Origin: Ceratotherium simum simum
Taxonomy: Eukaryota > Chordata > Mammalia > Perissodactyla > Rhinocerotidae
Direction: 5' to 3'
DNA length: 64,000 nucleotides
NCBI RefSeq assembly: GCF_000283155.1
Contig: NW_004454156.1
Coordinates: forward strand, 38,392,373-38,456,372
This document shows, piece by piece, positions 1 through 13,171 of this stretch; position 1 is the stretch's first letter, and each line of letters begins with the position of its first letter. Under the pieces are notes generated by a model. It saw nothing but the letters and a program-made list of their open reading frames with translations, was not told the DNA's origin and did not search any database. Position numbers and translations under genes: made by a program.

Positions 1-65
1 GTCTGTAATTAGGAGCTGTGTACTAGTGGGAGAATAAACCTACAAGCCCATGCTTACAGTCCGAG

Positions 66-255
66 GTGATAAGTACTGTAGTACTGTATATATATATGAG
101 CAGTACTGTACTGTACTAAATATACTGTGTTGTAGTACTATAGTACTATATATATGAACAGAATGTACCGTAGTACTATATATATGAGCAGAGTGTACCG
201 TAGTACTATATATATGAGCAGAGTGTACCGTAGTACTATATATATGAGCAGAGTG
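66..255. repeat. 30-bp AT-rich minisatellite
   Basis: A tandem array with a 30-base period. The copies at 181-210 and 211-240 are identical, the copy at 151-180 differs at two bases, and a partial copy follows to about 255. Each unit combines a GTAGTACTATATATATG block with a GAGCAGAGTGTACC block. Upstream (66-150) the same GTAGTACT and TATATATGAGCAG words recur in degenerate order, so the array looks older on its left side and homogenised on its right. No coding potential is visible. Confidence 0.9.
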
Positions 256-3200
256 CTGTGGAAGGGCAGAAGAGGAGAGACCAGGTGAAAGGCTTCAGCT
301 TAGCAATTAGCCAGTGAGCAAGCAAGGTGCAGACACTCAAACAGGGGAAAAGTATGTGTAAAGATTTAAAATATTAAAAATTCATTAAAAAACGTATTCA
401 AAGCATTTTGAGCTGAATAGTATTAAATGAACCAGATTAAAATGGATAGAATAGAGCTGTTAAAAACGGCACGTGTAGATGACTCTACGTTCAAGGGAAG
501 CTTGAGAAGATTCAAAGGGAAAAATGTGTTCTTTTACACGGAGAGACGTTAGTATCGATAGCATCACCATTTGCCAATATTTACATCATCCTTTAGTATC
601 TCTCGCTTTCTAGTCTTTCTCCTCTGTGATCTCCTTCTCTTTATTTCCCTTGTTAGCCCTTGGACATTACTGCATGTTACTGCTCAGCCAGACCCTCAGG
701 GAAAGCATGTTGCTGATCTCTATGCTAGACCAGCTGTCTAGGAGTAAAGGCCATCATCTCAGTCTGTTCACATTCTTCAAATATAGTCAGAAATTCTGCA
801 ACCTGACAGGCAAATGGTCTGGCAAAAAGTCAGATCCTGACACTAACCATGTTAGCTGACATGAGTATGCACAAAAAAGTAAAATAATTCCATCCCCAAC
901 TGGCTATTGGGCACCCATATACACAGCAACAAATTGTTGTCATGTTGGCACTGTTAATGTGTCTAAACCTGTCATAGCACTGAAGAATTGGCAGTCCTGA
1001 TTCTCTTTGAAGTCTTTGCCTCAAACGAAAAAAAAAAAGGTAGAGTCAGTAATCCCTGTCTTAGGCTGGTCCAAAACAAAACAAAGTTAAGTGGACTTCA
1101 AAGGACAAAGCCAACTGTCCATCCATTGGAAGAAGAGATAGAAGAGAGCAATCATGTGGCATATATAAGAGCGAAGATGAGAGTAAAACATGTTCAAATC
1201 AATTCAACTCACTGAATCAGCCATGGGTGAAAAAAAAAAAAAAAGAATCGTTAAATTTAGTCAACTGGAATAATTGGGATCAAAGACTGAAAATGATCAA
1301 ACAGGTCTTCTTTTAGACTACTCCCAGAATCAACTGATCACTGATATGAACAACAACAATAAAATCCATCAGATAAATATTGCCAAGATTCAGATATCTT
1401 AGAATATACGAACAGGAAAGGACTTCACCTGTAGAGTTTTTGGCATCAGAGCTATTGAAAGCAGGGCAGTTGGGAGCTGGAGAAAGTCTGTTATTCTACT
1501 AGTCTGCAAATGCGTCAAAAATAACCATGCTCCTGTACAGAATATTTCTGTGTTCAGAGTGTTTGCCTGCTTCTATTCTCCTCCTTCCTGAGAGCTCTCT
1601 GTCTCCCTATATTCTCAGTTGGCCGAGATATTTCATTTAAATTAACAAACAAAATGAAGGTGGGCTCATCAGCAACGCACGCTGACTGAACTGTGGGGAC
1701 CAATAGAGGTGTTTAAGATGATGTTAGAGGGATACATATCGAGCCTAATCTATTAAATGCCTTTACTTAATGATCAGGGAGAGAATAAAAGTGTTATAAA
1801 TTCCTCAGCGTTACTAAATTTAATGGTGTTAAACCACATAAGAAGGTGGAAGAATAATAAAAGTAAATATAGACAAATGACAAAAAAAAAGGCAAATTTA
1901 ATATTGAAGAGAAAACTCACAAATTCTTGCACAGTTAAAATACTGACCCCAAAATCCTGCGATAGCCCTTTGTTTTATAAAATAACGGAGTGACAATAGA
2001 AGTCAGTAGTTAAGCAAGATTCTAAGAAAGAACTTTGGGTAATTTAAGTAGATCTATACTAAATTATTTGTTATTTGTACTTCTGTCATTCTAAAATATG
2101 TTGCTTCACATGGCCATTTAAATACCTTTAATATCCTAATGATGAATTAATCCTACCGTTTCAGTGATTTCCTAATACTTTACAGTTCTGAAAGAGTTCA
2201 TGTAGTTTTCCAAAATTTGAATCAAGCATGGCGGAGTACATGATTCTATATGTTTAAAAAATAATGCCATTTTGGCTCTGAAAATAATTTGTTTGGAAAA
2301 TAGTTTTATTTTTCGTGTAAGATGACCTGAAAACAGGAAGCTATTGGCAAATTAAACGTTTCATTGCGTTGAACAATGTATGGTTGAATAAGTTGCAAGA
2401 GACCTGCCCGCAAAATGGGTTCAGATATCAAGGTGGGGGGCTTGTGTACTGTGGTTGACAACTTATATTCAGAAACATTTTGGAGTAGGAGAGCAAAAAA
2501 ACTGGCTTTCCAATCTGTTAGTGCAAACTCGGGAACTGAAAAGGTCAGTTGTGTTTGAGAGAAGCTCTGGAGGAGGAGTGAAAGTTTCCTTGTGAAGCAA
2601 AATCTGCAAAGGAAAGGAAGAAGAAGACGGTGTGCTCTAAAGCTGGAAATGATGGGAAGGCTTTGGCAAAGCATACAAGACAAGAAACGGACAAGAGACA
2701 TAGGCAATGTTCAATGTCAAATTTAGGTATGCTGGGCTATAGCTTATTTGTGACAATGCTGACAGAATAAAGAGTAAAAACATTTAAGCAAAAAAAAATG
2801 TAAATGGTGAATAAAGACATTGTGAGATTGGTGAAATAGAATGACGAGATTTTCTGTAAGGAAAAATAAGAACCATACTGAAAAATGCATTTGAATTGGG
2901 AATATTATCAATCTTACAAGAAAAAACATTTTATAATGGTGAGAACAAATGGTATCCTCAGAAGTAGATGGCCAAGAGTTAAATATATATACTTCAAAGA
3001 AATGCTGTTTAATGCCTGTGTCTTTAAAAAAAAAAAAAAAAGACCCAGTCTGAGCCAGAAGAATCTATGATTTTATCTTGGTTGTGATGTTTTGGAACTA
3101 AATTCCCATGTTAAACATAGATATGAATTGATTGTGTCCCCTGAAAGGAGTTTACAGCATCACAAAACCCACACATGTTATGATGTGTTAGTGCTACCTT

Positions 3201-3501
3201 CTCTCAACTCCCTTGCGAGTCTCATCACTCAGAGTTCAACAGTTACCATTACTAAGAGGCTAGTGCAAAAGGAATCATTGGATTTTGGTAGAAAAATATA
3301 AAATTCAAACATAACTTCTTGAAAAACTTTATTTCATTGTTTTAACAGTAATCACTGTGGAACCAAAGAGCGAAGAAAAATTTATTTCTGATTGCATTTG
3401 CAACAACTCTAGAAAATGAATGAATATAAACTCTTTCACTTTAAAAAAAAAAGTCAGTGCGTTTGTGTCTCTATTTGGGATGAGGGATTTAAAAAGCAAT
3501 C
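256..3501. other. Unassigned AT-rich sequence, no gene seen
   Basis: No recognisable exon, SINE or LINE. A-runs lie near 1,029-1,040, 1,230-1,244 and 3,027-3,042 and could be tails of very old retroelements, but nothing diagnostic lies upstream of them. A 133-codon minus-strand open frame (2,306-2,707) has no recognisable domain or compositional sign of selection and is probably chance. Confidence 0.5.
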
Positions 3502-3728
3502 GGGGCTGGCACCGTGACAGTGGTCTGTGTTTGGGAGTTTGGTTCCCTGGTGCAGACCTACACCACTCGTTGGCCATGCTGTGGTGGTGACCCACATATA
3601 AAATAAAGGTGGATTTGGCACAGGTGTTAGCTCAGGGCTAATCTTCCTCAAACAAAAAAAGAGGAAGATTGGCAACTGATGTTAGCTCAGGGTGAATCTT
3701 CCTCAGCAAAATAAATAAATAAAATAAA
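3502..3728 (+). mobile_element. ERE SINE (older subfamily)
   Basis: A tRNA-derived SINE in sense orientation. It begins with a GGGGCTGGCACCGTG head, has a decayed tRNA-like part, then the ERE body: CCATGCTGTGGTGG, CCCACATATAAA, and two GTTAGCTCAGGG...AATCTTCCTCA blocks, followed by an AAATAAATAAAT tail. Head and body are diverged from the copy at 42,696, suggesting an older subfamily. Possible imperfect target-site duplication (GCAAT on both sides), not convincing. Confidence 0.9.
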
Positions 3729-5110
3729 GGGCAATTGATTTAACGGTTTATGATGAGTTGGGGGTAAAATGGTCACCTACTCTTTTAAATCTATTCAACC
3801 AACTGACATGTATGATTATGGTAATTTTCGTAAATGGCAATACGGAATTCAGAATGGTGTAAGGATGGTTTGTTTCAGAGCTTTTTGGAGGGAGAAGATG
3901 TGCCCTTGATTAAAATATGTTTAAAAAGTCAGCTTGGTTATCAATTTGATTAGTTTCTTTTTCCATAAATAACCAGAAACTGTATAACTGTTACCATGTC
4001 CTCTTTTTTCCATCCACTTCGGTCATATGCACACAGGGATTAATTTTTTATCCTAATCAATTTTCTCAGCTGAATTGGGCATACACCAGCTGCATCTCTC
4101 ATCTTGACTATTAAAAATTCAAGGCATTACTCCTCTCCTATATATCATCACCCCAAAGCTGTCTTTCTAAAATCTACCTATTTGAATTTAAATATATATC
4201 CTTCATTCATTTGGTAAATATTTAATAAGCAACTACTCTTTGTAAGGCACTCTTCTAAGCAAAATCAAGGAGACGGTGGCAACTACACATGCTCATGCAT
4301 TACTTTGCTCAGATTTTTTTTACTTAAAACAATCTCCCACAAGTCATTGAATAATTTTTCAGGTGCATCTTTACTCAAAATGCATTTATTCAGAACACTT
4401 ATTTTCACCAAGAAAATATCAAAACATGATCTAGTCGATTCATGAACCTCTGAACTTAATTTTGTGTTGTTTTGTTTTTTAAGAGTTTCACTTCAGTGAT
4501 TTTCTGAACAGTTGTGGATTCTGGATATAGAGACTTAAAAGTTATCCATATAGGAAAATGTGTCTCCCTTATAATGACTTTTTAGGGAACCATTTTTTAT
4601 GACTATTGCTTTTCCTAAGAATCTCATGACCGTTGACTATGGCTAGGTATTTTTTTCTAGTTTTTAAATGCATGGAATTTGGAGACACTCTTTGTGGAAA
4701 TCTGCTGACTTCTTTAAGAAGGCTAAAGAAAGGACATTCAAAATAATCTATGGAGGGAACGTTGCCATTCGGGAAAAGTTGCTGGGTCTCTTAATCTTGT
4801 CTCTCTAAGAATTCCTTTGTTTGGAAAATCTCTCATTCATCTCACTGCTATCACCAGTTGTAAGAAAATCCACTGGTTCTCTTCCCACGTAAAAGATCCT
4901 AGATCATCCAAGGTTAGCAATGGGGGGTAGGAATCCAAGGTTGAAGTTTTCCCTCTATTACCAATGTTTGAAAATCAGTGCTCAATTTTATTAATGAGCC
5001 AGTGAATTCCCTCACATAGTTTCTTTTTAATGAGAAGCCAAATAACAAGGTTCAGGCAGTGGTGCAATGATCCAAATTGAGAGGCTAGAGTAAGGAATCA
5101 AATGAAAGAA
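3729..5110. other. Unassigned sequence, no gene seen
   Basis: AT-rich non-coding sequence. At about 4,200-4,290 a short stretch (TTTGGTAAATATTTAATAAG, then GGCACTCTTCTAAGCA) resembles a dispersed mammalian repeat also seen near 31,800, 32,000, 53,200, 60,500 and 63,550. Otherwise nothing is recognised. Confidence 0.45.
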
Positions 5111-5114
5111 CCTC

Positions 5115-6250
5115 TGTTCTTTGGCATTGACAAGTTTCTTAATTTTAGCCATTCTAGTGGGTGTGTATGGTATCTCTTTGTGGTTTTAATTTGCATTTCC
5201 CTGATGACTAATGAAGTTGGGCATCTATGCATGTGGTTATGGGCTGTTTGTGTGTCTTCTTTTGTGAAGTATCTGTTCAAGTCTTTTGCCAATTTTTAAT
5301 TGGGTCTTTTGTCTTTTATTATTGGGTTGTAAGAGTTATTTATATATTTTGGATAAGTCCTTTGTCTCACCCTTGCGTTGAGAATGTATTCTCCAAATCT
5401 GTGGCATACCTTTTCATTTACTTAACAGTGTCTTGCAAAAGGCATAAGTTTTAATTTCGGTGAGGACCAATTTGTGAGCCATAATACTGTGCAGATTTCC
5501 TCCTGAAAGTTTTAGAGTTTTAGCTTTTACATTTAGGATTATGTTTCCACTCCAAAAGCTTTGAAATTGGAGGAAAGTCTCCTACCATCAGCAGATTTTC
5601 TATTAGTCTTACTTTTCAGTTATACAGTACGTTAATTTTTTCTTTTATTTTTTATGTTTTCACAGTTATTTTTAAGCAAATTAGGAGAGATTCTTTTATG
5701 ACGTTAGCCACTTGCCACTTTTAATGGGAAATCTGATACCTTTTTTTTTGAGGAAGATTAGCCCTGAGCTAACCCCTGTTGCCAAACCTCCTCTTTTTTG
5801 TTGAGGAAGACTGGCCCTGGGATAACATCCATGCCCATCTTCCTCTACTTTATATGGGATGCCACCACAGCATGGCTTGATAAGCAGTGCGTAGGTCTGC
5901 ACCCGAGATCCAAACCTGTGAACCCTGGGCCACGGAAGCAGAGTGCGACAACTTACCCGCTATGCCATGGGGCTGGCCCCGGAAATCTGATTCTTTTTAG
6001 CAAGTTTCATTTATTTTTGGAATTAAAGCTTCCTAATTTTTATTAAATTATGGTAAATTTTTAAAATTTTTATAGAAATGATCCATTTCATTGCTAACGT
6101 CAGATTTACTAGCATATTCTTGCATAAAATATCTCATATTTTACTCTATTAAGTATATATAAATATGTCACCTTCCTCTATTCTAAATTTTTGTGTTTTT
6201 ATATAATTTTAAGATTTGAGTACTGTTTCTCTTTTATATGTCTATAGGAG
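5115..6250 (-). mobile_element. L1 LINE 3' fragment, antisense
   Basis: Antisense L1 sequence with the hallmark stretch near 5,140-5,300 (CCATTCTAGTGGGTGTG, TTTAATTTGCATTTCCCTGA, TTTTGCCAATTTTTAATTGG), which is the C-terminal ORF2/3' end read on the opposite strand. Homology continues through ACATTTAGGATTATG near 5,530 and weakly to about 6,250, where a more N-terminal ORF2 stretch is matched (near 6,080-6,150). An ERE SINE (5,738-5,980) sits inside. Frames are broken throughout; it is a fossil. Confidence 0.8.
5738..5980 (-). mobile_element. ERE SINE inserted in L1
   Basis: Complete ERE in reverse orientation. On the plus strand it starts with a T-run (the A-tail), then GAGGAAGATTAGCCCTGAGC, CATCTTCCTCTACTTTATAT and CCACCACAGCATGGC, and ends with GGGGCTGGCCCC. 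It is flanked by a perfect 11-base target-site duplication, GGAAATCTGAT, at 5,727-5,737 and 5,981-5,991, the signature of L1-driven retroposition. The host sequence is antisense L1. Confidence 0.95.
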
Positions 6251-7192
6251 CACTAGCTCCTATACTCATTCAGCACTTCAACTGTTTTTCACTTACAATC
6301 TAAATAGAAAAATAGGATAGTTTTTGCAGACCTCTTTCATTAGAATGAGCTAAAGCATGTGTCATTTTTGTATACCTTACATGTGTAGTTAAATAATGTA
6401 CAAATACCTTGGTTTTCTATTTAAGTTTGACTTGCGTGTTGAAAAAGAATATCATTTATTTTCAAGGAAATAGAATTTAATCATTCTTTCAATTCAGGTA
6501 TTAGCATTCAAACACATCTCACCAAATAAATAGAGTGAAATTGCATAATTAAACATGATGTAGGGTAAACAGAAGTTAAGAATCAGTAAGTGGCTCAGTT
6601 TGAGATCTCATCACCAAGTGATTTGTGACACACTTGTCTTTCTTCAATCTGCATCAAACTCTATTAACAGGTAATGGGATTTTATAGATTCTTGAGAAAA
6701 TAATGAGTGTCCTGAAAGATTTGAATATATTTATTTCCAATATATTATTTAGAAATTAGCTTAGTCTGAACTAAATGATTTCTTGAACGCAGAACATGGC
6801 TTGATGGTTGGAAAATGATTGGCTATTTTGAGCTTTATGGACTGAACCTAGTTAGTGAGAAAGAATAATGCAAGTTTTTTTGATGAGTATTAATGAGGCA
6901 AAATAGCATGCTTAAATAAAAACATCAGGTAACCAAAACTGTTTATTTTTAATCCATAATTTTTATCTACTGCTTCATTTAAAATTTCTTAAAATTGCTT
7001 TGAATATCTTTCCATATCAATTATTTCACGTCAATTATCTTTGACATATATTTCCCAGCTCCATGTGCTTGTCATTTCTCAGTATTCTAAGAATCCATTA
7101 AAAACATAAAATGTAGCAAAATCTGTTTTAAATTGTTGTAAAAAAGAAGATATTTTAGTTTTCCGAGCATGCATAGTCTAACATATTTGCTT
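6251..7192. other. Unassigned sequence, no gene seen
   Basis: AT-rich sequence with no recognisable transposon, RNA gene or exon. Confidence 0.5.
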
Positions 7193-7208
7193 TAAATTTA
7201 AGTAGAAG

Positions 7209-7441
7209 TAGGGCTGGCCCAGTGGCGTAGTGGTTAAGTTCCTGTGCTCCGCTTTGGTGGCCCGGGGTTCAGATCCCAGGTGTGGACCTACGCACCGCTT
7301 ATCAAGCCATGCAGGCTTCCTACATATAAAGTAGAGGAAGATGGGCATGGTTGTTAGCCCAGGGTCAGTCTTCCTCAGCAAAAAGAGGAGGATTTGCAAT
7401 AGATGTCAGCTCAGGGCTAATCTTCCTCACCAAAAAATAAA
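7209..7441 (+). mobile_element. ERE SINE with 16-bp target-site duplication
   Basis: Sense-strand ERE: GGGCTGGCCCAGTGGCGTAG head containing an A-box-like TGGCGTAGTGG, a degraded B-box region (GGTTCAGATCC), the body with GAGGAAGATGGGCATGG and GTTAGCCCAGGGTCAGTCTT, and a short A-rich tail. Perfect 16-base duplications TAAATTTAAGTAGAAG flank it at 7,193-7,208 and 7,442-7,457, so both ends are exact. Confidence 0.95.
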
Positions 7442-7457
7442 TAAATTTAAGTAGAAG

Positions 7458-8200
7458 AGCTTCATAGTAAGAAGGTGGCAAAAGTAGGAAAGTTTTTGAA
7501 TCTCTCTGATTTCTCCTCTCACCCTCAATAACACAGCATTTCAAGTTCATAAAACAGCAAAAACAAAACCAACAGTCATCCAAAAAACAAAATTGCATGG
7601 ATAACATTCAAAACAAAACTATGTGATAAAATAAACTCCCAAATAATAATGTTTAGGGTCAAACCACTAATAGCAATAAGACCCAATTTTTGTATGAACA
7701 ATTATGCAAGAGGAAGTGTGAAGAACAAAGGGAACTTTGATGACATCGAGAGACAGAAAATCTAACAGCAAGTTGCAAATTATCTTCCTCAAATTGAGGG
7801 GTTCCTTTTCAGTGTGGAAGGCATGGGTGAATCAAAATAAGAATAGCAAACTCTGTGTAGGCAGTGTATGGTCCTATTCACAAGTGACTGCAAAGAGACT
7901 AGGAAAAGGTTGGATAAAGCCAGGTAATATGGTTCAAATTGATTTTTTTCAAACTAATAATGTAAGCTTACTTCCACGAGAAAGCCACATATTGAGGAGA
8001 AATTGCAGGGAGTAGAATCCAAATCGAGTAAGAAAAATATTATGGGCAGAGGAAAAAGAAGAGCCAGATAAAAGAAAGTGTGTGGAAGAAAGATGAGAGA
8101 AGCTCAGAAGGTAAAAGACCCCATTGTTGAGTAATGAAAACAGCAGAAGAGTAATCACGAGTGCTATGAAGGCAGCAAAGCTATTCTAAATCTTCCTGTC
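7458..8200. other. Unassigned, possibly L1 5' region
   Basis: A-rich in its second half and directly upstream of sense-strand L1 ORF1-like sequence, so part may be L1 5' UTR. Nothing in it is diagnostic. A 92-codon frame at 7,737-8,015 shows no recognisable domain. Confidence 0.35.
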
Positions 8201-10770
8201 CTATAGGAGTACAAAAAAATCTCATCTCAAATCAAGCAACATAAGAGGATTGTGGTTGAATCATACAAAAATTTATTATTAAAAATAGTAATAATAATGA
8301 GAAAAAGACTGGTCTGTAGACAACGGAAATATGAAAGAACATGTCCCCTGAAAGATGAAAATTTTAACATAGCAATTTGAAAAAAGATACAAAATTTAAA
8401 GTAATAGATATAATGAAAAAAGAGCATAATTCATAATTAGAAAATTTCTAAAATGATATGGTAGGATGTAAAAAGACTTCTAAAGAGCTGATAGAACTCT
8501 GAAGAGAATTAAAAATCAAAGAAAAATTATTTCAGAAATAAAGACTGAACTAGAGAAATGCTAGAACAAACATAATATCAAAAGATAAATAAAAGATGAA
8601 AAGGAGGAAATATCTTTTTAGTTAATCAAAAAAAATTGGATTAACAGAGAAAAAGATTTGAGAGAAAGTGGGAAGGATAATACGTACCTATGTATCTCTA
8701 TGTCTGTCTATTTAATCCAACATATGTGTAATAGAAGTTTCCGAATAGAAAACCAAAATCCAGGAAACAAAAAAAAATATTAAAATTATAATTCAATAAA
8801 GAACTTATGCAAAGAAGACTTAAACTCACCTTTTGAAAAATCACACTAAACAGATGTATTCAGAACAGCCAATGCCTGAAAAACTGTCTTTCTTTAATGA
8901 AAAAAAAATAGACAAAATGGACAAGTCACTTATAAGGGAAAAGACAATCAGATTCACATCAGATTTTTCAAGAGCAAAATTTCACCAGAAGGCAATGGAG
9001 TAACATATCCAGATATCCATAAAAAGAAAGATCTTCAAATATGAAGACATGCAAGACATATAATGAACATACAAGAAGTTAGGAAATATTTTTCTTATGT
9101 GCTCGTATTGAGGAATCTACTTCTGGTAAAAAAATTTAGATAACCAAAACACTGAAGAGATATTAACATAAGGACTGCTAGTAAACAGTCAATATATACT
9201 TTTCCTTATAAATAAAATAAAATGATGGATATACGAAGATAGTACGTAATGATATGTACTCTGGTAAGGTACATACTGCATAATATATTTTGTATAATAT
9301 GTACTTGTAGATACACTATAATAGTATATGCTTTGATAATGTATACACAACATAAATTTTTTAAATGAGGGGAATATAGGGAAACTATATGGAAAGTAGA
9401 TTAAGCTCATTTATTGCTTCAGATTAGGTGCTGAATGAGAGAAGGGAAAGGAAAGATTGAGACGACTAGCTAATTTCAACATTTCTCATAGCAGGGAACC
9501 AAGACAGAATGAGCAAAATAAAGGGACTGATGATATTATAATAAAGATATCACAATAAATGTACCCTTTGGGATAAAAATGACATATTTTTAAAATCTTT
9601 AAATAATCTATTTAAATAACAAAAGATAAGCCAAAATACAAAATAGACATAAAATAAAGTGATACATATATAGAAAAAAAGATGTGTATCATACAAATAT
9701 GACAAAACTGAGATAAAATACATCAATCATATCAGTAAGTATAAATAAACAACTCACTTATAAGAATAGAAACTTAGAATTTCAGTTGACTAGTGAAGCA
9801 AAATCCAAAACTATGATTTATACAAGATACTAAAACAAGGAGTTTTGGAAAGATTAAAAGTAAAAAGATGGAGAAAGATACCAGACAAATTCCAGTAAAA
9901 AGAAAACAGAAGTCACAACTTTGATGTTTATCATTGTGAAACTCAGACCAAGACATTCCAAAAAGAGAACTTTATATTGCCATTGGCTACAAAATACAGT
10001 AAAGTTATAAGAGTTCTTAATAATTATACACCCTATAAAAATGCAACAGCTTCCTTAAAATAGATACACAGCAGTAATTAGAAAAAGACAATACCATACT
10101 AATGGTAGAAGCAGATTTTAATACATCTTCAATCCACAAAAGTCACACAGACAAAGATAATTCTTGGCACACTTCCTTTGCAAATGAATAATAATATTCC
10201 AAAAAATGGACCGTGTCTTAGGCACTAAAAGAAACCTTAAGGAATTCCTATAATAGAAGTAATACAAGCAGCATTCATAATCAAGCACAATAAAATTATG
10301 AATTAATATAAAAATAATTTAAAAGTTATTTCTGGAAATTTAAAGACATTTTCAAACAACTTTTGGATTAGAGAGAGAATGTAGACCAATATTTCAGAAT
10401 TTCTTGAAAATAATGACAAAATATAGGATGTATTATAAATTGTGTCATATAAATGAATCAATTATCAGAGAATATTTATAACATTAAAACCTATAAATAA
10501 AAATGAAAAAGTTAAATTAAATGCCTTAGCATTGAATATAAAAAGCAAACTATCAAAAGAACAACAAAATAAAGCCAAAGAAAGAGGAAAGAGAATTAAT
10601 AAATATGAAAATATATTATTTATATAAAAACAAAAACACCTGAAAAGCTCTGTGGAACTAACAAATATATCCCAAAACTAGTTCTTTGACAGAACTAAAA
10701 AATTAGAAAAAAAAAACTTAACCAAATAATCAAAAATAAAGGGGAGTACAAATATAAAAGTTATTTAAGT
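8200..10770 (+). mobile_element. Old L1 LINE, ORF1 and start of ORF2
   Basis: Strongly A-rich on the plus strand, as L1 sense sequence is. Near 8,960-9,010 (TTTCACCAGAAGGCAATGGAGTAACAT region) the sequence resembles the C-terminal half of L1 ORF1. Near 10,560-10,700 the ACAAAATAAAGCCAAAGAAAG and TTCTTTGACAGAACTAAAAAA words match the ORF2 region between endonuclease and reverse transcriptase. Stops and frameshifts occur throughout, so no protein can be made. The long divergence fits an early mammalian L1M or HAL1-like element. Confidence 0.7.
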
Positions 10771-10932
10771 ATAAGGCTACAGGGTGGGGGGGCACATTTG
10801 TACAGTGATGGATGGCAGCTAGACTTTTGATGGTGAACAAGATGTAGTCTATACAAAAGTGGAAATATAATGAGGTATACTTGAAATTTGTATAATGTTA
10901 TAAACCAATGTTACCTCAATAAAAAAGTATAT
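10771..10932 (+). mobile_element. L1-like 3' end with A-tail, inserted in older L1
   Basis: A short module (TACAGTGATGGATGGCAG, GTATACTTGAAATTTGTATA, CAATGTTACCTCAATAAAAA) resembling a short L1 3' terminus common in laurasiatherian genomes, ending in an A-rich tail. It interrupts ORF2-like L1 sequence that continues at about 10,935. The assignment rests on the 3'-terminal words only. Confidence 0.5.
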
Positions 10933-12502
10933 GTTTTACATACGGCTACATTAGACAATCTTATGCAGACTTTTTTGAAAATCTACATGAAATGGAGAAT
11001 TTTCTAGGAAAAATACTTAAAGTGACTCTAGTAAAGATGGAAATTCTAAAAAGACATTTAGCTTAGAAAATGCAAAAATTAGAGTACTTCCCAAATTCAT
11101 CATTTCCAAGTAATTTCAAAAGAGATTTCTCCCAATAATCCCAATACTACATAATATATAAATATCAAAAAATAGAGAAAAAGAAGAAAAAAACCTCCAA
11201 GTTCTTTGTATGATTTGTATGTACTTTTAATTCCAAAACCTAACAAAGACTGCACTATAAAAGAAGACTATAGATAAATTTTATTCATTTATGAACACTG
11301 ATGAAAAAAAAAATAAATAAAATATTGGCAGACGGAATCCCAAGACCCATTAAAAATAGCACAACATGAGTTAGTAGGGTTAGTTCTAGTAATGCAAGAG
11401 TAGTTCAATATTAGGAAACCCATTAAGATAATTTATCATGTTAATGATATAAAGAGAAAATTTTAGTCTCCTTAGATGTAAGTAAATATGACAAATTTCA
11501 ATACTCATTTATGTTGAAAAATGTAAATTGATAGATACTTCAATAACATGATCAAATACATGAACTGTGGTCCTAAAGCCAGAACCTTACTTTCTTACTG
11601 AGAAAACACTAGAGACTTTACTGATAAAGTCATGAATATGATAAAGATGACCACTATTCCACTTCTCTTTAATACTGTGTAAGGAGTATTAATGGATATT
11701 GTGTTGGAAATATTAGATTAGAAACTAGAAAACAATTAGAGGTATAAATTGGAAAGGATGAAGTAAAGCCACCTTTATTTGCAACTGATATGATTATGTT
11801 TCTGCAAAACCTAGAAGAATCAATGGAAAACTGCCGCAAAAAGGAAGAGAATTAGCAAAATTAGTAAGTTACAGAGTTGACATACAAAAATCAGTAACTT
11901 TCAAAATAAGAGCAAAGGCCAACTAGAAGACATATGGAAGTAAGGACCTCATATAAAATAATAGAACAAAACAAACCAACAAGCCATTGAACAAACAAAA
12001 AATCTACCCTAAACTTAGCAGGAGAAAACTTATGTGAAAAAACCATAAAAGACTCCAGAAAGACACAAAGGTAGACTTGAACAAATGGAAAGATATACCA
12101 TGTTTTTGGATAGAAAGAATTGACCTTATAAAGGTGATAATTCTCCTAAGTTAATTGGTAACTTCGATGCAATCACAACAGAAATATCTTCAGGACACTT
12201 TTTTTCCAGAGCCAGACAAGTTGATTGAAAGTACATTTCTAAGAACAAGCAAGCGTGATTAATGTGGAAATCCCAGAAAAAGAACAATCGAGGGAGATAG
12301 CCTAGTTCTACTAGATATTAAAAATGTATAGAACTTCTTTAAGTCAAAGAGTGTTACTGTCACGTGAAGAGACACCCACACCAAAGAAGTAGAATAGAAT
12401 TTCTAGACATAGACCCAAATGCAAAGAGTCATTTATATACTCCAAATGTGGCAACACGAATCATGAGGAGAAAAATGAATTTTTATTCAAGGACGTAATA
12501 GA

Positions 12503-12843
12503 TGGATAATACAATGAATTGAATGTTTTTGTCCCCCCCAAATTCATATGTTGAAATCCTAACCCCCAAGTGATGGTATTAGAAGGTGGAGCCTTTGGGA
12601 GGTGATTAAGTCCTGAGGGTGAAGTCCTCACGAATGGAATTAGTGCCCTTATAAAAGAGAACCCAGAGAGATCCCTCATTCTCCCACCATATGAGGGCCA
12701 AGGATGTGGCCCTCACCAGACATAGAATATACTAGCACCACGATCTTGAACTTCCTGGCCTCCAGAACAGTGGGAAATAAATGTTTGTTGTTTATAATCC
12801 ACTTAGTTTATGGCATGTTTTTATGGCAGTCTGAATGAACTAA
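12503..12843 (+). mobile_element. MaLR solo LTR (MLT1/MST-like)
   Basis: A roughly 340-bp solo LTR. Recognisable words are AAATTCATATGTTGAAATCC, GGTGGAGCCTTTGGGAGGTG, CCTTATAAAAGAGAACCCAG and CCTGGCCTCCAGAACAGTGG, then GGGAAATAAATGTTTGTTG with a polyadenylation-type AATAAA. The direct repeat GATGGATA occurs at 12,501-12,508 and 12,844-12,851, compatible with the insertion site although the family usually duplicates 5 bases. It interrupts sense L1 sequence, so it is younger than that L1. Confidence 0.85.
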
Positions 12844-13171
12844 GATGGATAGCTAGATATGGCCCCTTTCAAACAACAGGACAAATTCCATAAGAATCAG
12901 AGATTTAAGTGAAGAAAAAAAAAACCAAGTCATAGAAGAAAACATTAGTCATATAATTCAGAAGTGCAGAAACTTTCTTAACTATGACTCCAAATCCAGA
13001 TGTAACAGTGGAAACACTAATATATTTGATTACATTTGATTTGATTAAGTTTGATTACATCTAAACATTCATAGTAAAAATACAAAAACAAAAACACCGT
13101 AAACAAATTTAAAAAGACAAAGACAAAACAGAAAATTTTGTCCTAGACCAAAACTCTAATATAATCCTATG

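Noticed and set aside
1..255. CRISPR-like array
   Set aside because: Repeats are directly adjacent without unique spacers, and the genome is mammalian; it is a minisatellite.
2306..2707. 133-codon minus-strand open frame as a gene
   Set aside because: No recognisable domain, no splice or promoter context, composition typical of chance translation, and the length is within what AT-rich DNA gives by chance over 64 kb.
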